Below are positions 25,354 to 33,781 of a stretch of DNA of 64,000 nucleotides, piece by piece. Both the position numbers and the translations under genes were made by a program. The notes beneath the pieces were generated by a model. That model saw only the letters and a list, made by a program, of their open reading frames with translations, was not told where the DNA came from and ran no database searches. Every line of letters starts with the position of its first letter. Positions within the stretch are counted from its first letter, which is position 1. Origin of the DNA: Chryseobacterium sp. 7 (GTDB taxonomy: Bacteria; Bacteroidota; Bacteroidia; Flavobacteriales; Weeksellaceae); assembly GCF_003663845.1 (NCBI RefSeq), contig NZ_RCCA01000001.1, positions 4,402,001 to 4,466,000 on the forward strand, given 5' to 3'.

Positions 25354-26439
25354 TTAATAATTTTCTTCTTCCCCCTTCATTTTCTCTGCATTTTCTGCCA
25401 TGATTACGGCATCAATCATTTCAGAAATATCTCCGTTCATGTAAGCATCAAGGTTGTACATGGACTTATTGATTCTGTGGTCTGTAACTCTACCTTGCGG
25501 GTAATTATAAGTTTTAATTTTTGCAGAACGGTCTCCGGTAGATACCATAGACTTACGTTGTGCGGCAATATCTCCCTGTACTTTCTGCAATTCGATATCG
25601 TATAATTTCGTTCTTAGCATTTCCATTGCCAACTCACGGTTAGCCAACTGAGAACGAGCCTGTTGACATACCACAACAAGTCCTGAAGGTTTGTGGGTAA
25701 GCTGAACTTTAGTTTCAACCTTGTTTACGTTCTGACCTCCGGCACCTCCTGAACGGGATGTCTGCATTTCGATATCTGCAGGATTCAATTCAAAATCCAC
25801 TTCTTCAGCTTCCGGAAGAACAGCAATTGTAATGGCAGAAGTGTGAACTCTTCCCTGAGATTCTGTTTCAGGTACACGCTGTACACGGTGAACTCCGGAT
25901 TCGAACTTCATGATTCCGTAAACGCCTTCTCCCTCCACCTTCATGATCAGTTCTTTGTATCCTTTTGCGGCTTCATTAGAATCTGTTACTTCATGTCTCC
26001 AACCTTTTGTTTTGAAATACATGGTATACATTCTGTAAACATCTTCTACGAAAATAGCGGCTTCATCCCCACCTGTACCGGCACGTAATTCCACGATAAC
26101 GTTTTTGTCATCGGCAGGATCTTTAGGAATAAGCAATACTTTCAGTTCTTCTTCCAGTCCAGGAAGTTTAGCCTGAGCTTCTAACTTTTCTTCTTTAGCA
26201 AGATCTACCAAATCTCTGTCTGAACCGTCTGCAATAATCTCTTCAGATTCTGCAATACTGTCCAGGGCACCTTTGTACTGATCGTAAACTCTTACAATTT
26301 TTCCCAAATCACTATATTCTTTGTTCAAAGAAGAATATCTTTTTTGGTCTGAAATGACATCAGGCTGTATAATAAGGTCTGCAACCTCATTATATCTTTG
26401 TTTTATAGCTTCTAATTTTGGAATTAATGATTTAGACAT
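25354..26439 (-). CDS. prfA: peptide chain release factor 1
   Basis: Terminates translation at UAA and UAG. At 361 aa it has the full four-domain layout. The codon-reading tripeptide position reads PET (residues 190-192, in RVPETESQGR), a PxT variant, and the hydrolysis motif is SGGAGGQNVNKVET with GGQ at residues 234-236. The GGDRSAKIKTYNYPQGRVTDHR segment is diagnostic of RF1 rather than RF2. It has its own -7 box and terminator, so it is a single-gene unit. The truncated relative PrfH is encoded 14 kb away. Confidence 0.96.
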   Translation of the reverse strand: MSKSLIPKLEAIKQRYNEVADLIIQPDVISDQKRYSSLNKEYSDLGKIVRVYDQYKGALDSIAESEEIIADGSDRDLVDLAKEEKLEAQAKLPGLEEELKVLLIPKDPADDKNVIVELRAGTGGDEAAIFVEDVYRMYTMYFKTKGWRHEVTDSNEAAKGYKELIMKVEGEGVYGIMKFESGVHRVQRVPETESQGRVHTSAITIAVLPEAEEVDFELNPADIEMQTSRSGGAGGQNVNKVETKVQLTHKPSGLVVVCQQARSQLANRELAMEMLRTKLYDIELQKVQGDIAAQRKSMVSTGDRSAKIKTYNYPQGRVTDHRINKSMYNLDAYMNGDISEMIDAVIMAENAEKMKGEEENY

Positions 26440-26458
26440 TGTAGAAATTTTGTGGGTG

Positions 26459-26466
26459 CAAAGATA
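26459..26466 (-). promoter_or_regulatory. -7 promoter box of prfA
   Basis: Minus-strand TATCTTTG, a match to TAnnTTTG, 19 bases before the prfA ATG. Confidence 0.55.
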
Positions 26467-26587
26467 AGGATTATTAATTCAAAATTAAAATTCCGAATCA
26501 TCATAAATTTTTGAGCATTAGGGATAAAGGGAGCGAAAGTGTAAAAAGGCAGGATTGTCTATTTGTTTATTCAATTGAAATCAGGCT

Positions 26588-27886
26588 CTAAGATATTTTG
26601 GAAAGCTTTCTGTCTATTAAATATAAAGCAATTCCCACTGCGATAATTCCCAGTCCTATCAAGCTTTCTTTAGGGTTATGAATGAATGTAAAGTAGAGAA
26701 TATAAAAACTGAACAGTAAAAAAACAGCCGGAAAAATGTGGAAAGCATTCGACTTAAAAATTTTCCTGTCTTTTTTCTTCAGGAAGAATACGGTTGAAAT
26801 AGCGAGACTTGCAAAAAGCTGTAAAATAAAAGCCGTATAGACAAATATTTCTTTGAAGCTCCCTGTCAGAATAATAATGGCAGCAATTACTGCATGAGCG
26901 AAAATAGCTCTTACCGGAATTCCTTTTTCGTTACCCACTGCTAAAGGTTTCCAAATGGAGGTATGTTTTGCAAAAGCCTGTGTTAATCTTGATCCTACCC
27001 ACAGATACCCGCTAATTGTTGCAACCAGCTGTAGAGCAATAAAAATATTGACAATCTTTCCAAAAGCGGGACCAAGCATATTGACGGCTGCTTCTCCCAT
27101 TACATCTTCTTTTCCTGCCAACTGGCTTACCGGAGCATGCTTCAGCATAATATAATTTACCAGAATATAGCTTACCGTTACGAAAACAGTCCCTATAATC
27201 AGTGATTTAGGAAGGTTTTTCTGAACATCTTTTATTTCTCCCGCGATATAAGAAGCTGAATTCCATCCCGTGTAGGAGTAGGTTACAAATACCAAGGATG
27301 TAGCAAAAGCCGGGAGTATGATTTCGTTCTTCCAACTATCACCGAAGTTCAGGCTATTTCCAATCTGTGGTGAATCTGAAAGTACAACACCCAAAATAAC
27401 CAGTACAATAATGAAAGCTATTTTAATGAAAGTAAAAAAGTTATGAAATCTGCTGGATGTTTTTAAGCTAAAGGATAAGGCAATTGCAACCAGGAAAATA
27501 GCAGCAATTGCAAAACCATTTCCAAAAGAATAATCAAATACAGAAAGGTATTTTGACATAGCTAAGGCTGCCAGAGCCACAGGAGAGGAAAACCCAATAA
27601 TCAGAGAAACCCAACTTATCAGGTATCCGAACAGCGGATGATAGGTTTCTTTAAGATAAATAAAATCACCCCCGTTTCCTTTAAAATGCGAACCTAATTC
27701 AGCATAGCAAAAAGCCCCGAACAGCGCTAGAATTCCTCCGATTGCCCATAGCAGGAATATGCTGTAGGTATTGGTAATATCGGATAACTGAAAGCCCAGG
27801 GTTGTAAAAATCCCCGTTCCTATCATATTGGAAACCACGATGGCTGCGGCTGTTTTCCAGCCAATCTGATGTGAGGTAGTACTCAT
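26588..27886 (-). CDS. APC-superfamily amino acid permease in a SAM-riboswitch operon
   Basis: Inner-membrane amino acid/polyamine/organocation family transporter, 432 aa with about 12 hydrophobic helices. The N-terminal motif GWKTAAAIVVSNMIGTGIF is the substrate-binding first helix (unwound GxG region) of APC permeases. It begins 7 bases after the stop of the TonB-dependent receptor gene and so shares its SAM-I riboswitch. A methionine or methionine-related substrate is inferred from that control, not from the sequence itself. A 149-base gap with a separate promoter precedes prfA. Confidence 0.88.
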   Translation of the reverse strand: MSTTSHQIGWKTAAAIVVSNMIGTGIFTTLGFQLSDITNTYSIFLLWAIGGILALFGAFCYAELGSHFKGNGGDFIYLKETYHPLFGYLISWVSLIIGFSSPVALAALAMSKYLSVFDYSFGNGFAIAAIFLVAIALSFSLKTSSRFHNFFTFIKIAFIIVLVILGVVLSDSPQIGNSLNFGDSWKNEIILPAFATSLVFVTYSYTGWNSASYIAGEIKDVQKNLPKSLIIGTVFVTVSYILVNYIMLKHAPVSQLAGKEDVMGEAAVNMLGPAFGKIVNIFIALQLVATISGYLWVGSRLTQAFAKHTSIWKPLAVGNEKGIPVRAIFAHAVIAAIIILTGSFKEIFVYTAFILQLFASLAISTVFFLKKKDRKIFKSNAFHIFPAVFLLFSFYILYFTFIHNPKESLIGLGIIAVGIALYLIDRKLSKIS

Positions 27887-27893
27887 TTAATGA

Positions 27894-30317
27894 TTAAAAA
27901 TTAAAATTAAGCCTTCCAAAGAAATAATTCCCCAGTGTTCCCATCTGAACCGGCGCATATTTGAATACTCCATAGTATGAATTTTCATAAATCTGGCGAT
28001 CCGGGAAGACATCAAACACATTGTTGGCTCCTACCGTAAAGTTGATACTTTTTGTAATATCATACCCAACACTGATGTCGGTTACTACTTTCGGGGAGAA
28101 CTCCTGCACACCTCCAAAAGGATAGCCATCTCTTATTACTTTACCAAAATAGGTATTTCTTACGAGAAAATTAAATTTGCCGATTCCATAATTTAATCCT
28201 AATGAGGCTTTTGTTTTGGGAGACAATGTTTCAATGATATTAATCTGATCCGGACCAAAGAATTCATTTTGTGGAGTTCCCAGATTTTCCGGAAAATGGA
28301 AATCTGTGATTTTTGTTTCTGTATAATTTCCGGCAAGATTTATATTTAATTTTCCATTCCCAAGGATCCAGTCATAGGAAACCACTACATCTACTCCTTT
28401 GGTTTCTGTGTCTATGGCATTGGCAAAGAATCTTCCGCTTTCTACCTTAAACTGTTCTAACCTTGGATCAGTAATATTGCTGGTAATCACAATCCTGTTT
28501 TTCACCTTGATCCAATATCCGTCTACTGTAATAAATAATCCTTTTGCAGGTTTTAAAGTGAATCCTGCACTTGCATTGACAGACGTTTCCTGTTTGAGTT
28601 TATCAAATCCAAGAATTCTCGCAGCATCACTGTCATTTCTGAAAATCCCTTTGGTGACAATTCCGGAACCGGAAGTGGAGATATCGGCATAAGAGTTATT
28701 AAAATACTGCTGTTGAAGAGAAGGCGCTCTGAATCCCGTTCCCACTGCCGCTCTTATTGCATAATTTTTCACAAACTCATATCGTACCGCCAGTTTTCCA
28801 TTCAGAGTATTTCCAAAATCTGAATAATTTTCAAATCTTGCAGCCGCATCAATATTCAGTTTTTTATCTAAATCATAGGAAACATCTGCATACACTGCTG
28901 TTGAATGTCTGTCTTTCTTCAATGCATTATTGGGAGAAAACCCGATAAAGGATTGAGATCCGCCTGCACCTAACACTGTTGATCCTTCTGTGGCAACATT
29001 TCCGTTGATGTCATACTGGGTATAAGATGCTTCATCTCCTGCTTTGATCTGGTATTGTTCAAATCTGAATTCTCCTCCGAACGCGATATTGAAACGGTTT
29101 ATATTTTTGGAAACGTCAAGGTTAATGGTATTTTGAAGGAAGCTGTGTGCTCCGGCATAAAAACTCGTAGGTGATTTTGCTCCCAGTGAAGCATTATTGG
29201 TATTGTTTACATTGTAGTTAAAAGTATTGCTTCCGAAAGTATTGCTTAAGTCAAATAACCAGTCATTCAAATTATATTTTGCTCCTACAGCGTAAGAAAC
29301 ATCGTACACCTGTGATCCAAGAGTCGCCTGAAAACCGTTCGGATAAATGGATGAAACCACATTGGATGTTTCGCTCGGAAGTCTTCTGAAGCCAAAACCT
29401 TTTCCTTCTTTGATACTGAATCCTCCAAAAGAATACATTTTAAAATGATCATTAAAAGGATATTCTGCATTGAAAAACAGCTGTCCCTGCCTAATTTGGG
29501 CATCTCCAATCTGAAAATTAAAATCGTCACGGGTTAATCCTCGTTCTTTAATTTTTGCATCATCTGCTGCCCTTGCCGCTTCCGGATCATCAGCAAATGC
29601 ATAGGCAAAATTATTCCCAAAAATATCCAGGTCATGATTTTGAGTTCGTGTTGTTTTTCCTCTGTGGCTTAATTGTAGTGAAAGGTTGATATATCCGTCT
29701 TTCTTTCCTAATGAAGTTCCATAATTGGCTCCTGCCTGGTAAGTATCACCATCATTTCTTCCGGTTAATCCATAGGTAAGACTTGCTGAAGCTCCTATAT
29801 TTTTCTTCAGAATAATATTGATGACTCCTGCAATGGCATCAGAACCGTATTGCGCTGCGGCTCCATCTCTTAATACTTCTATCCTATCAATAGCAATAAC
29901 AGGAATTGTACTTAAATCTGTTCCAACAGAGCCATTTCCAACAGTATTCTGATAATTAACTAAAGAGGTGGAATGTCTTCTTTTTCCGTTAAGCAATACC
30001 AGAACCTGATCAGGTCCCATTCCTCTTAAAGTTACAGGATCAATGTGCTCTGTACCATCTGAAGCAGACTGTCTCACTGCATTAAACGATGGAATAACGT
30101 AGTTCAGGAGATCCTGAGCAGTCATTTGTGGGGAGCTTCTCTGAATTTTATCGATATTAATTACATCTACAGGAACGGGTGTCTCCAGCTTTGTTCTTTT
30201 GACATTACGGTTTCCGACGATGACAATATCTTCGATCTGATTTCCTTTTTCCTCACTTTCCTGAGCAGCGACCAGAATTGCTCCGAGCAATAATACAGCT
30301 GTGCTTAATTTTTTCAT
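27894..30317 (-). CDS. TonB-dependent outer-membrane receptor controlled by a SAM-I riboswitch
   Basis: Energy-coupled outer-membrane transporter of 807 aa from the ATG at 30317 (MKKLSTAVLLLGAILVAAQ signal); an in-frame ATG at 30380 would add 21 residues before the signal and is rejected. The plug domain follows: a TonB-box-like stretch EDIVIVGNRNV (about residues 29-40), then TLRGMGPDQVLVLLNGKRR and IEVLRDGAAAQYGSDAIAGVINIIL. The barrel runs to the C-terminal FGRLNFNF. It lacks the carboxypeptidase-like extension of SusC proteins, so it is not a glycan-type receptor. Substrate probably methionine, a methionine peptide or a cobalamin-like compound, by riboswitch context. Confidence 0.92.
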   Translation of the reverse strand: MKKLSTAVLLLGAILVAAQESEEKGNQIEDIVIVGNRNVKRTKLETPVPVDVINIDKIQRSSPQMTAQDLLNYVIPSFNAVRQSASDGTEHIDPVTLRGMGPDQVLVLLNGKRRHSTSLVNYQNTVGNGSVGTDLSTIPVIAIDRIEVLRDGAAAQYGSDAIAGVINIILKKNIGASASLTYGLTGRNDGDTYQAGANYGTSLGKKDGYINLSLQLSHRGKTTRTQNHDLDIFGNNFAYAFADDPEAARAADDAKIKERGLTRDDFNFQIGDAQIRQGQLFFNAEYPFNDHFKMYSFGGFSIKEGKGFGFRRLPSETSNVVSSIYPNGFQATLGSQVYDVSYAVGAKYNLNDWLFDLSNTFGSNTFNYNVNNTNNASLGAKSPTSFYAGAHSFLQNTINLDVSKNINRFNIAFGGEFRFEQYQIKAGDEASYTQYDINGNVATEGSTVLGAGGSQSFIGFSPNNALKKDRHSTAVYADVSYDLDKKLNIDAAARFENYSDFGNTLNGKLAVRYEFVKNYAIRAAVGTGFRAPSLQQQYFNNSYADISTSGSGIVTKGIFRNDSDAARILGFDKLKQETSVNASAGFTLKPAKGLFITVDGYWIKVKNRIVITSNITDPRLEQFKVESGRFFANAIDTETKGVDVVVSYDWILGNGKLNINLAGNYTETKITDFHFPENLGTPQNEFFGPDQINIIETLSPKTKASLGLNYGIGKFNFLVRNTYFGKVIRDGYPFGGVQEFSPKVVTDISVGYDITKSINFTVGANNVFDVFPDRQIYENSYYGVFKYAPVQMGTLGNYFFGRLNFNF

Positions 30318-30411
30318 TTTGTTCTTGACAATTAATAATACAGGTCTGGCGGATATTTCCGCAGATACACAAGACTTCAAGAAATGGAATTCATATAGAA
30401 TATTGACTTCA

Positions 30412-30514
30412 CTTATCTCCCCCTAAGGGTTGGAATTAGCACCTTTACACTTCTGAAACCGTGTAGGTTGCTAAGGTTTCACGGGGCCAAATCCCTCCAC
30501 CTTTCTTGATAAAT
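30412..30514 (-). promoter_or_regulatory. SAM-I (S-box) riboswitch
   Basis: Minus-strand sequence carries the S-box core: TTATCAAGAAAGGTGGAGGG, then TTGGCCCCGTGAAACC, then TTAGCAACCT, later AAGGTGCTAATTCC, and a closing GATAAG. The closing P1 helix pairs TTATCAAG (30512-30505) with GATAAG (30417-30412). It lies directly downstream of a consensus promoter and about 95 bases before the receptor ATG. No T-tailed terminator follows; a short GCGGAAATATCCGC hairpin is between. Control may act on translation or by another termination route. Confidence 0.93.
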
Positions 30515-30520
30515 CTACTG

Positions 30521-30550
30521 CAAAAGTAGACTATTTTTTTAAATGTACAA
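30521..30550 (-). promoter_or_regulatory. promoter of the riboswitch-receptor operon
   Basis: On the minus strand TTG (30550-30548), 19 bases, TACTTTTG (30528-30521), a full Bacteroidota -33/-7 promoter. Transcription would start at about 30514, the first base of the riboswitch. Confidence 0.8.
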
Positions 30551-30552
30551 AA

Positions 30553-30586
30553 AAAGGCAAATCTGCTACAATGCAAATTTGCCTTT
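30553..30586 (-). terminator. terminator after the alpha-amylase gene
   Basis: Perfect stem AAAGGCAAAT (30553-30562) and ATTTGCCTTT (30577-30586), minus-strand T-run of seven bases. It overlaps the upstream edge of the riboswitch promoter, isolating the two units. Confidence 0.8.
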
Positions 30587-30623
30587 TATTATTTTATATA
30601 AATTGTTTACACCTTTATTTTTG

Positions 30624-30738
30624 AACCATTAAGATGTAATAAGAGTTTAAGAGTATTAAGAGAAACTTCGCTATACGCTTAAGAATCAGAATGATTCATC
30701 TTAACTCTACTTTATTGCTTAAATCCTTCTTAATGGTT
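30624..30738. repeat. imperfect inverted-repeat element
   Basis: Arms AACCATTAAGA (30624-30634) and TCTTAATGGTT (30728-30738) are perfect, with more loosely matched TTAAGAG/TTAAGATG inner segments over about 115 bases. It has no coding potential and looks like a MITE or intergenic repeat. It sits between the amylase stop and its terminator. Confidence 0.55.
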
Positions 30739-30768
30739 TTAATACATTTTTTATAAGTCTAAACATTT

Positions 30769-33606
30769 TTATTTAATGATCATCTTTTGAATGGCTATTC
30801 CTGTGTCTGATTTCAGCTGTACCAGATAAGTTCCTGCCGGATAACTGATTTTCGCTTCATAAATCCCGTTTTCTTTATCCAGTTTGAATGAATCAAGCTT
30901 TTTACCAGTCATATCAAAAATTAAAATCTCTCCGTTTTTAGCTTTACTGAAAACTAATTGGGCAACTCCATTTTTTACCGGATTATCTGCAATCTGAAGG
31001 GATAATTTGTTGGCTGCATTGGTATCTGCTGCTGACAAAGCACCTGCATAATTTCCAAAGATTCTGAATTCTCCAGGCTGTAGAGTAATCGGAGCTGTTG
31101 TGGAGACTACATTTGAGATACTGTCGTCCATCAGATTCTGCCATTGGCCTGTGTAAGGGAAATAAGGTACTACATTTTGCACAGAAGTGGTGTAATTGGC
31201 TAATACTACTACATTCTTAGTTCCTGTTGCAATAGACGTATCATACACGTAAATTCTTGTGATCAGACCATTAGGATCATTCGTAAGGTTATTGGATTCT
31301 ATACTGTACGTTTTAGATTTAAAAACCGGATGACTGTTTCTGATATTGATGATTTTAGCCCAGGTATCGTAAACAGCTTTTCTGTTCGCATTCGTATCAT
31401 ATCCTAAAGTAAACGCGATAGGTTTCTCATCTGTTCTACAACCGCTGTCGATAGTACCATTCGCACATCTGTTGATGCTGAATTCATATCCTAATTCACC
31501 AAACTGCCAGATCATTTTCGGACCGGGAATGGTAAAGAAAGTTGCACCGAAAGTTTTCATTCTTTCAAGAGCAGTATTCAGGTCTTTCACATTATAGCTT
31601 CCATTAGTAGCTCCATATGTAAGATTTTTAAACATCAGTCTTTCTTCATCATGGCTTTCTCCATAGCCTACAGCACTCATATTGGTAAAGCCGTGAAGGC
31701 TGTGGCTCATGCGGTCATAATTGCTATTTTCCTGATAGCCCATTGTATTCTGATTGTAAGGATCTGTCTGTTTATTCCAAAGCATAACACCTTTTCCTTC
31801 TGCAATTCTGTAGTTCGCCCATTGCTGCTCTTCTGCATCTGTTCCAAGGTGCTCGAAGATCATGTATGAGTTCGGATCCAGAGCCCACTGTCTGTCTGCG
31901 TAGTGTTTCATGATATCCACTCTGTCCTGCTGATAGGCATTGGTACATGTTTCGTCGTTTTCGGAACAGCTTTGAGTGAATCCTTTTGTTAAATCCCAAC
32001 GGAATCCGTCTATGTGATATTCAGTCAGCCATTGCTGAAGACATCTTTCAACGTAATACTGCGTTGAAGGACTTGTATGGTTAAAATCATTGAATACATT
32101 GTAGGAATGTTTCGGAACCTGATTGAAGTAAGGGTTATTCGCAGCCACATCTCCATAACCGTCTCCATCCGGATCTATATTCCAAAGTCTTACCAAAGGA
32201 GAACGCCCGGTAGCATGATTAAACGCGACATCCAGAATCACCGCAATCCCGTTTTGGTGGCACAGATCTACAAATTCTTTGAATTTTTCCGGAGTTCCAT
32301 ACGCTTTATCCAATGCATAATGGAAGGAAGTATTGTATCCCCAGGAAAGATTTCCTTCAAATTCCATGATCGGCATTAATTCTATGGCATTGATTTTTAA
32401 ATTTTTTAAATAAGTAATTTTATCAATCAGTGACTGCCAGTTCTTTTCCTGTGTAAAGTCTCTCAATAATACTTCATAGACTAACAGATCTTCTTTTGCT
32501 GGTCTCTGAAAATTGGTGACCTGCCAGTTGTAAGCAGCCTGACCTGTTTTAAATGTTGAAACTTCAAAACCCTGCCCGGCAGGAAATGCAGGTAAATTTG
32601 GATAAGTAGTTGCCGAAATCCATTGATCGTCATAAGATGATAAAATCTGTGGTGAATAAGGATCTGCTACTTTTCTCAAATCATTGGTTCTATATTGGAA
32701 AGTATATAACTGCTGAGGAGTAATTCCATTAAGTTCTATCCAATACAAATCGGGATTTGTAGTATCTCTTTTCATTAAATAAGTATCATTCACCGCCCAG
32801 TTGTTAAAACTGCCGATGACATGTACAAAGCTTTTCCCCGGAGCATATAGTGCGAGTCCCACTTTGGTCTGATCTGTCGGGTGATAATTGATTCCCTGTC
32901 TCATCCAGTTGGGTATTGCTTCAGAAACCACATTTCTCGGAACCTGTAAAATAAATGTTGCATTTTTAGAATTGGTTCCCTGTGTTGCAACAAGCTCCAT
33001 ACTGGCATCCTGAGTGACTGTGTAACTGTAAGAATAGGATTGTGAAGGAGTTGCAGTAGAATTTACAACCGTTCCATTGGCTTTTAACTGAAATGTTGCA
33101 TTGACATTGGTTGTAGCCGTAATATTAATGGAATTCCCCACAGGAACTGTGGTAAGGCTATTCGCCAGTGGATTGGTAAGATTTAAGCTTAAAGTCCCTA
33201 CGTTTACAAAAATATCAGGTGAGGTCTGATGAGATCCTGTTTTATCTTTCAATAAAAACCCGAACCTTCCGATCCCTGTTCTTCCGAAGAAAGAAGTTGG
33301 TGTAAAAGTAAGTGAATAGCTGTCTGTTCCGGCGTTATAAACCAGCTTATTCAAATCATTGGAGTTGTTCCAGCTGCCATTCGTAGGACAATCCTGGCTG
33401 TTCTGATAATTGGTATCAAAAGACCAGCTCCAGATATAAATGGCATTATTGGAAACTCCCCATGCAGATTCGTCAATCTGATCTCCCGGAACGGTAAGCG
33501 TTACAGCATCTGTTTCATTGAATGGATTAGGGGTAATGGTGTAATTGATCTGCCCAAAAACAACAATTGTAATCAGCAGAAAAACAACGGAATAAAATTT
33601 TTTCAT
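30769..33606 (-). CDS. secreted alpha-amylase-family (GH13) glycosidase with T9SS sorting domain
   Basis: A 945-aa exported starch- or glycogen-active enzyme. Signal peptide, then N-terminal beta domains to about residue 235, a CBM48-like segment (VGLALYAPGKSFVHVIGSFNNW, about 249-270), and the GH13 barrel. Conserved regions: DVAFNH (459-464), GFRWD with nucleophile Asp538, IFEH with acid/base Glu585, and SHDEE with transition-state Asp653. The C-terminus is a T9SS sorting domain ending QKMIIK. Secretion to the medium or cell surface is expected; linkage specificity is not readable. Confidence 0.92.
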   Translation of the reverse strand: MKKFYSVVFLLITIVVFGQINYTITPNPFNETDAVTLTVPGDQIDESAWGVSNNAIYIWSWSFDTNYQNSQDCPTNGSWNNSNDLNKLVYNAGTDSYSLTFTPTSFFGRTGIGRFGFLLKDKTGSHQTSPDIFVNVGTLSLNLTNPLANSLTTVPVGNSINITATTNVNATFQLKANGTVVNSTATPSQSYSYSYTVTQDASMELVATQGTNSKNATFILQVPRNVVSEAIPNWMRQGINYHPTDQTKVGLALYAPGKSFVHVIGSFNNWAVNDTYLMKRDTTNPDLYWIELNGITPQQLYTFQYRTNDLRKVADPYSPQILSSYDDQWISATTYPNLPAFPAGQGFEVSTFKTGQAAYNWQVTNFQRPAKEDLLVYEVLLRDFTQEKNWQSLIDKITYLKNLKINAIELMPIMEFEGNLSWGYNTSFHYALDKAYGTPEKFKEFVDLCHQNGIAVILDVAFNHATGRSPLVRLWNIDPDGDGYGDVAANNPYFNQVPKHSYNVFNDFNHTSPSTQYYVERCLQQWLTEYHIDGFRWDLTKGFTQSCSENDETCTNAYQQDRVDIMKHYADRQWALDPNSYMIFEHLGTDAEEQQWANYRIAEGKGVMLWNKQTDPYNQNTMGYQENSNYDRMSHSLHGFTNMSAVGYGESHDEERLMFKNLTYGATNGSYNVKDLNTALERMKTFGATFFTIPGPKMIWQFGELGYEFSINRCANGTIDSGCRTDEKPIAFTLGYDTNANRKAVYDTWAKIINIRNSHPVFKSKTYSIESNNLTNDPNGLITRIYVYDTSIATGTKNVVVLANYTTSVQNVVPYFPYTGQWQNLMDDSISNVVSTTAPITLQPGEFRIFGNYAGALSAADTNAANKLSLQIADNPVKNGVAQLVFSKAKNGEILIFDMTGKKLDSFKLDKENGIYEAKISYPAGTYLVQLKSDTGIAIQKMIIK

Positions 33607-33699
33607 GTCTTATTTTTTATCGAATATAATATTAATTTTTATTCATACTCATTATTTTGATGAGATATTTCATTTTCAGAAGAAAAAATACATAAAAAA

Positions 33700-33722
33700 G
33701 GCTCATGAAAATTTCATGAGCC
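33700..33722 (-). terminator. terminator of the FISUMP-type gene
   Basis: Perfect 11-bp stem GGCTCATGAAA/TTTCATGAGCC with a one-base loop; the minus strand continues with a run of six T. Confidence 0.75.
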
Positions 33723-33781
33723 TCCCAATAAAAGTAATTGTAATGAACTATTTTTTATATGACGAATATTTTTGAAACAGC

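Noticed and set aside
30318..30380. Longer start of the TonB receptor at 30380
   Set aside because: It places 21 residues before a complete signal peptide and lies within the riboswitch leader.
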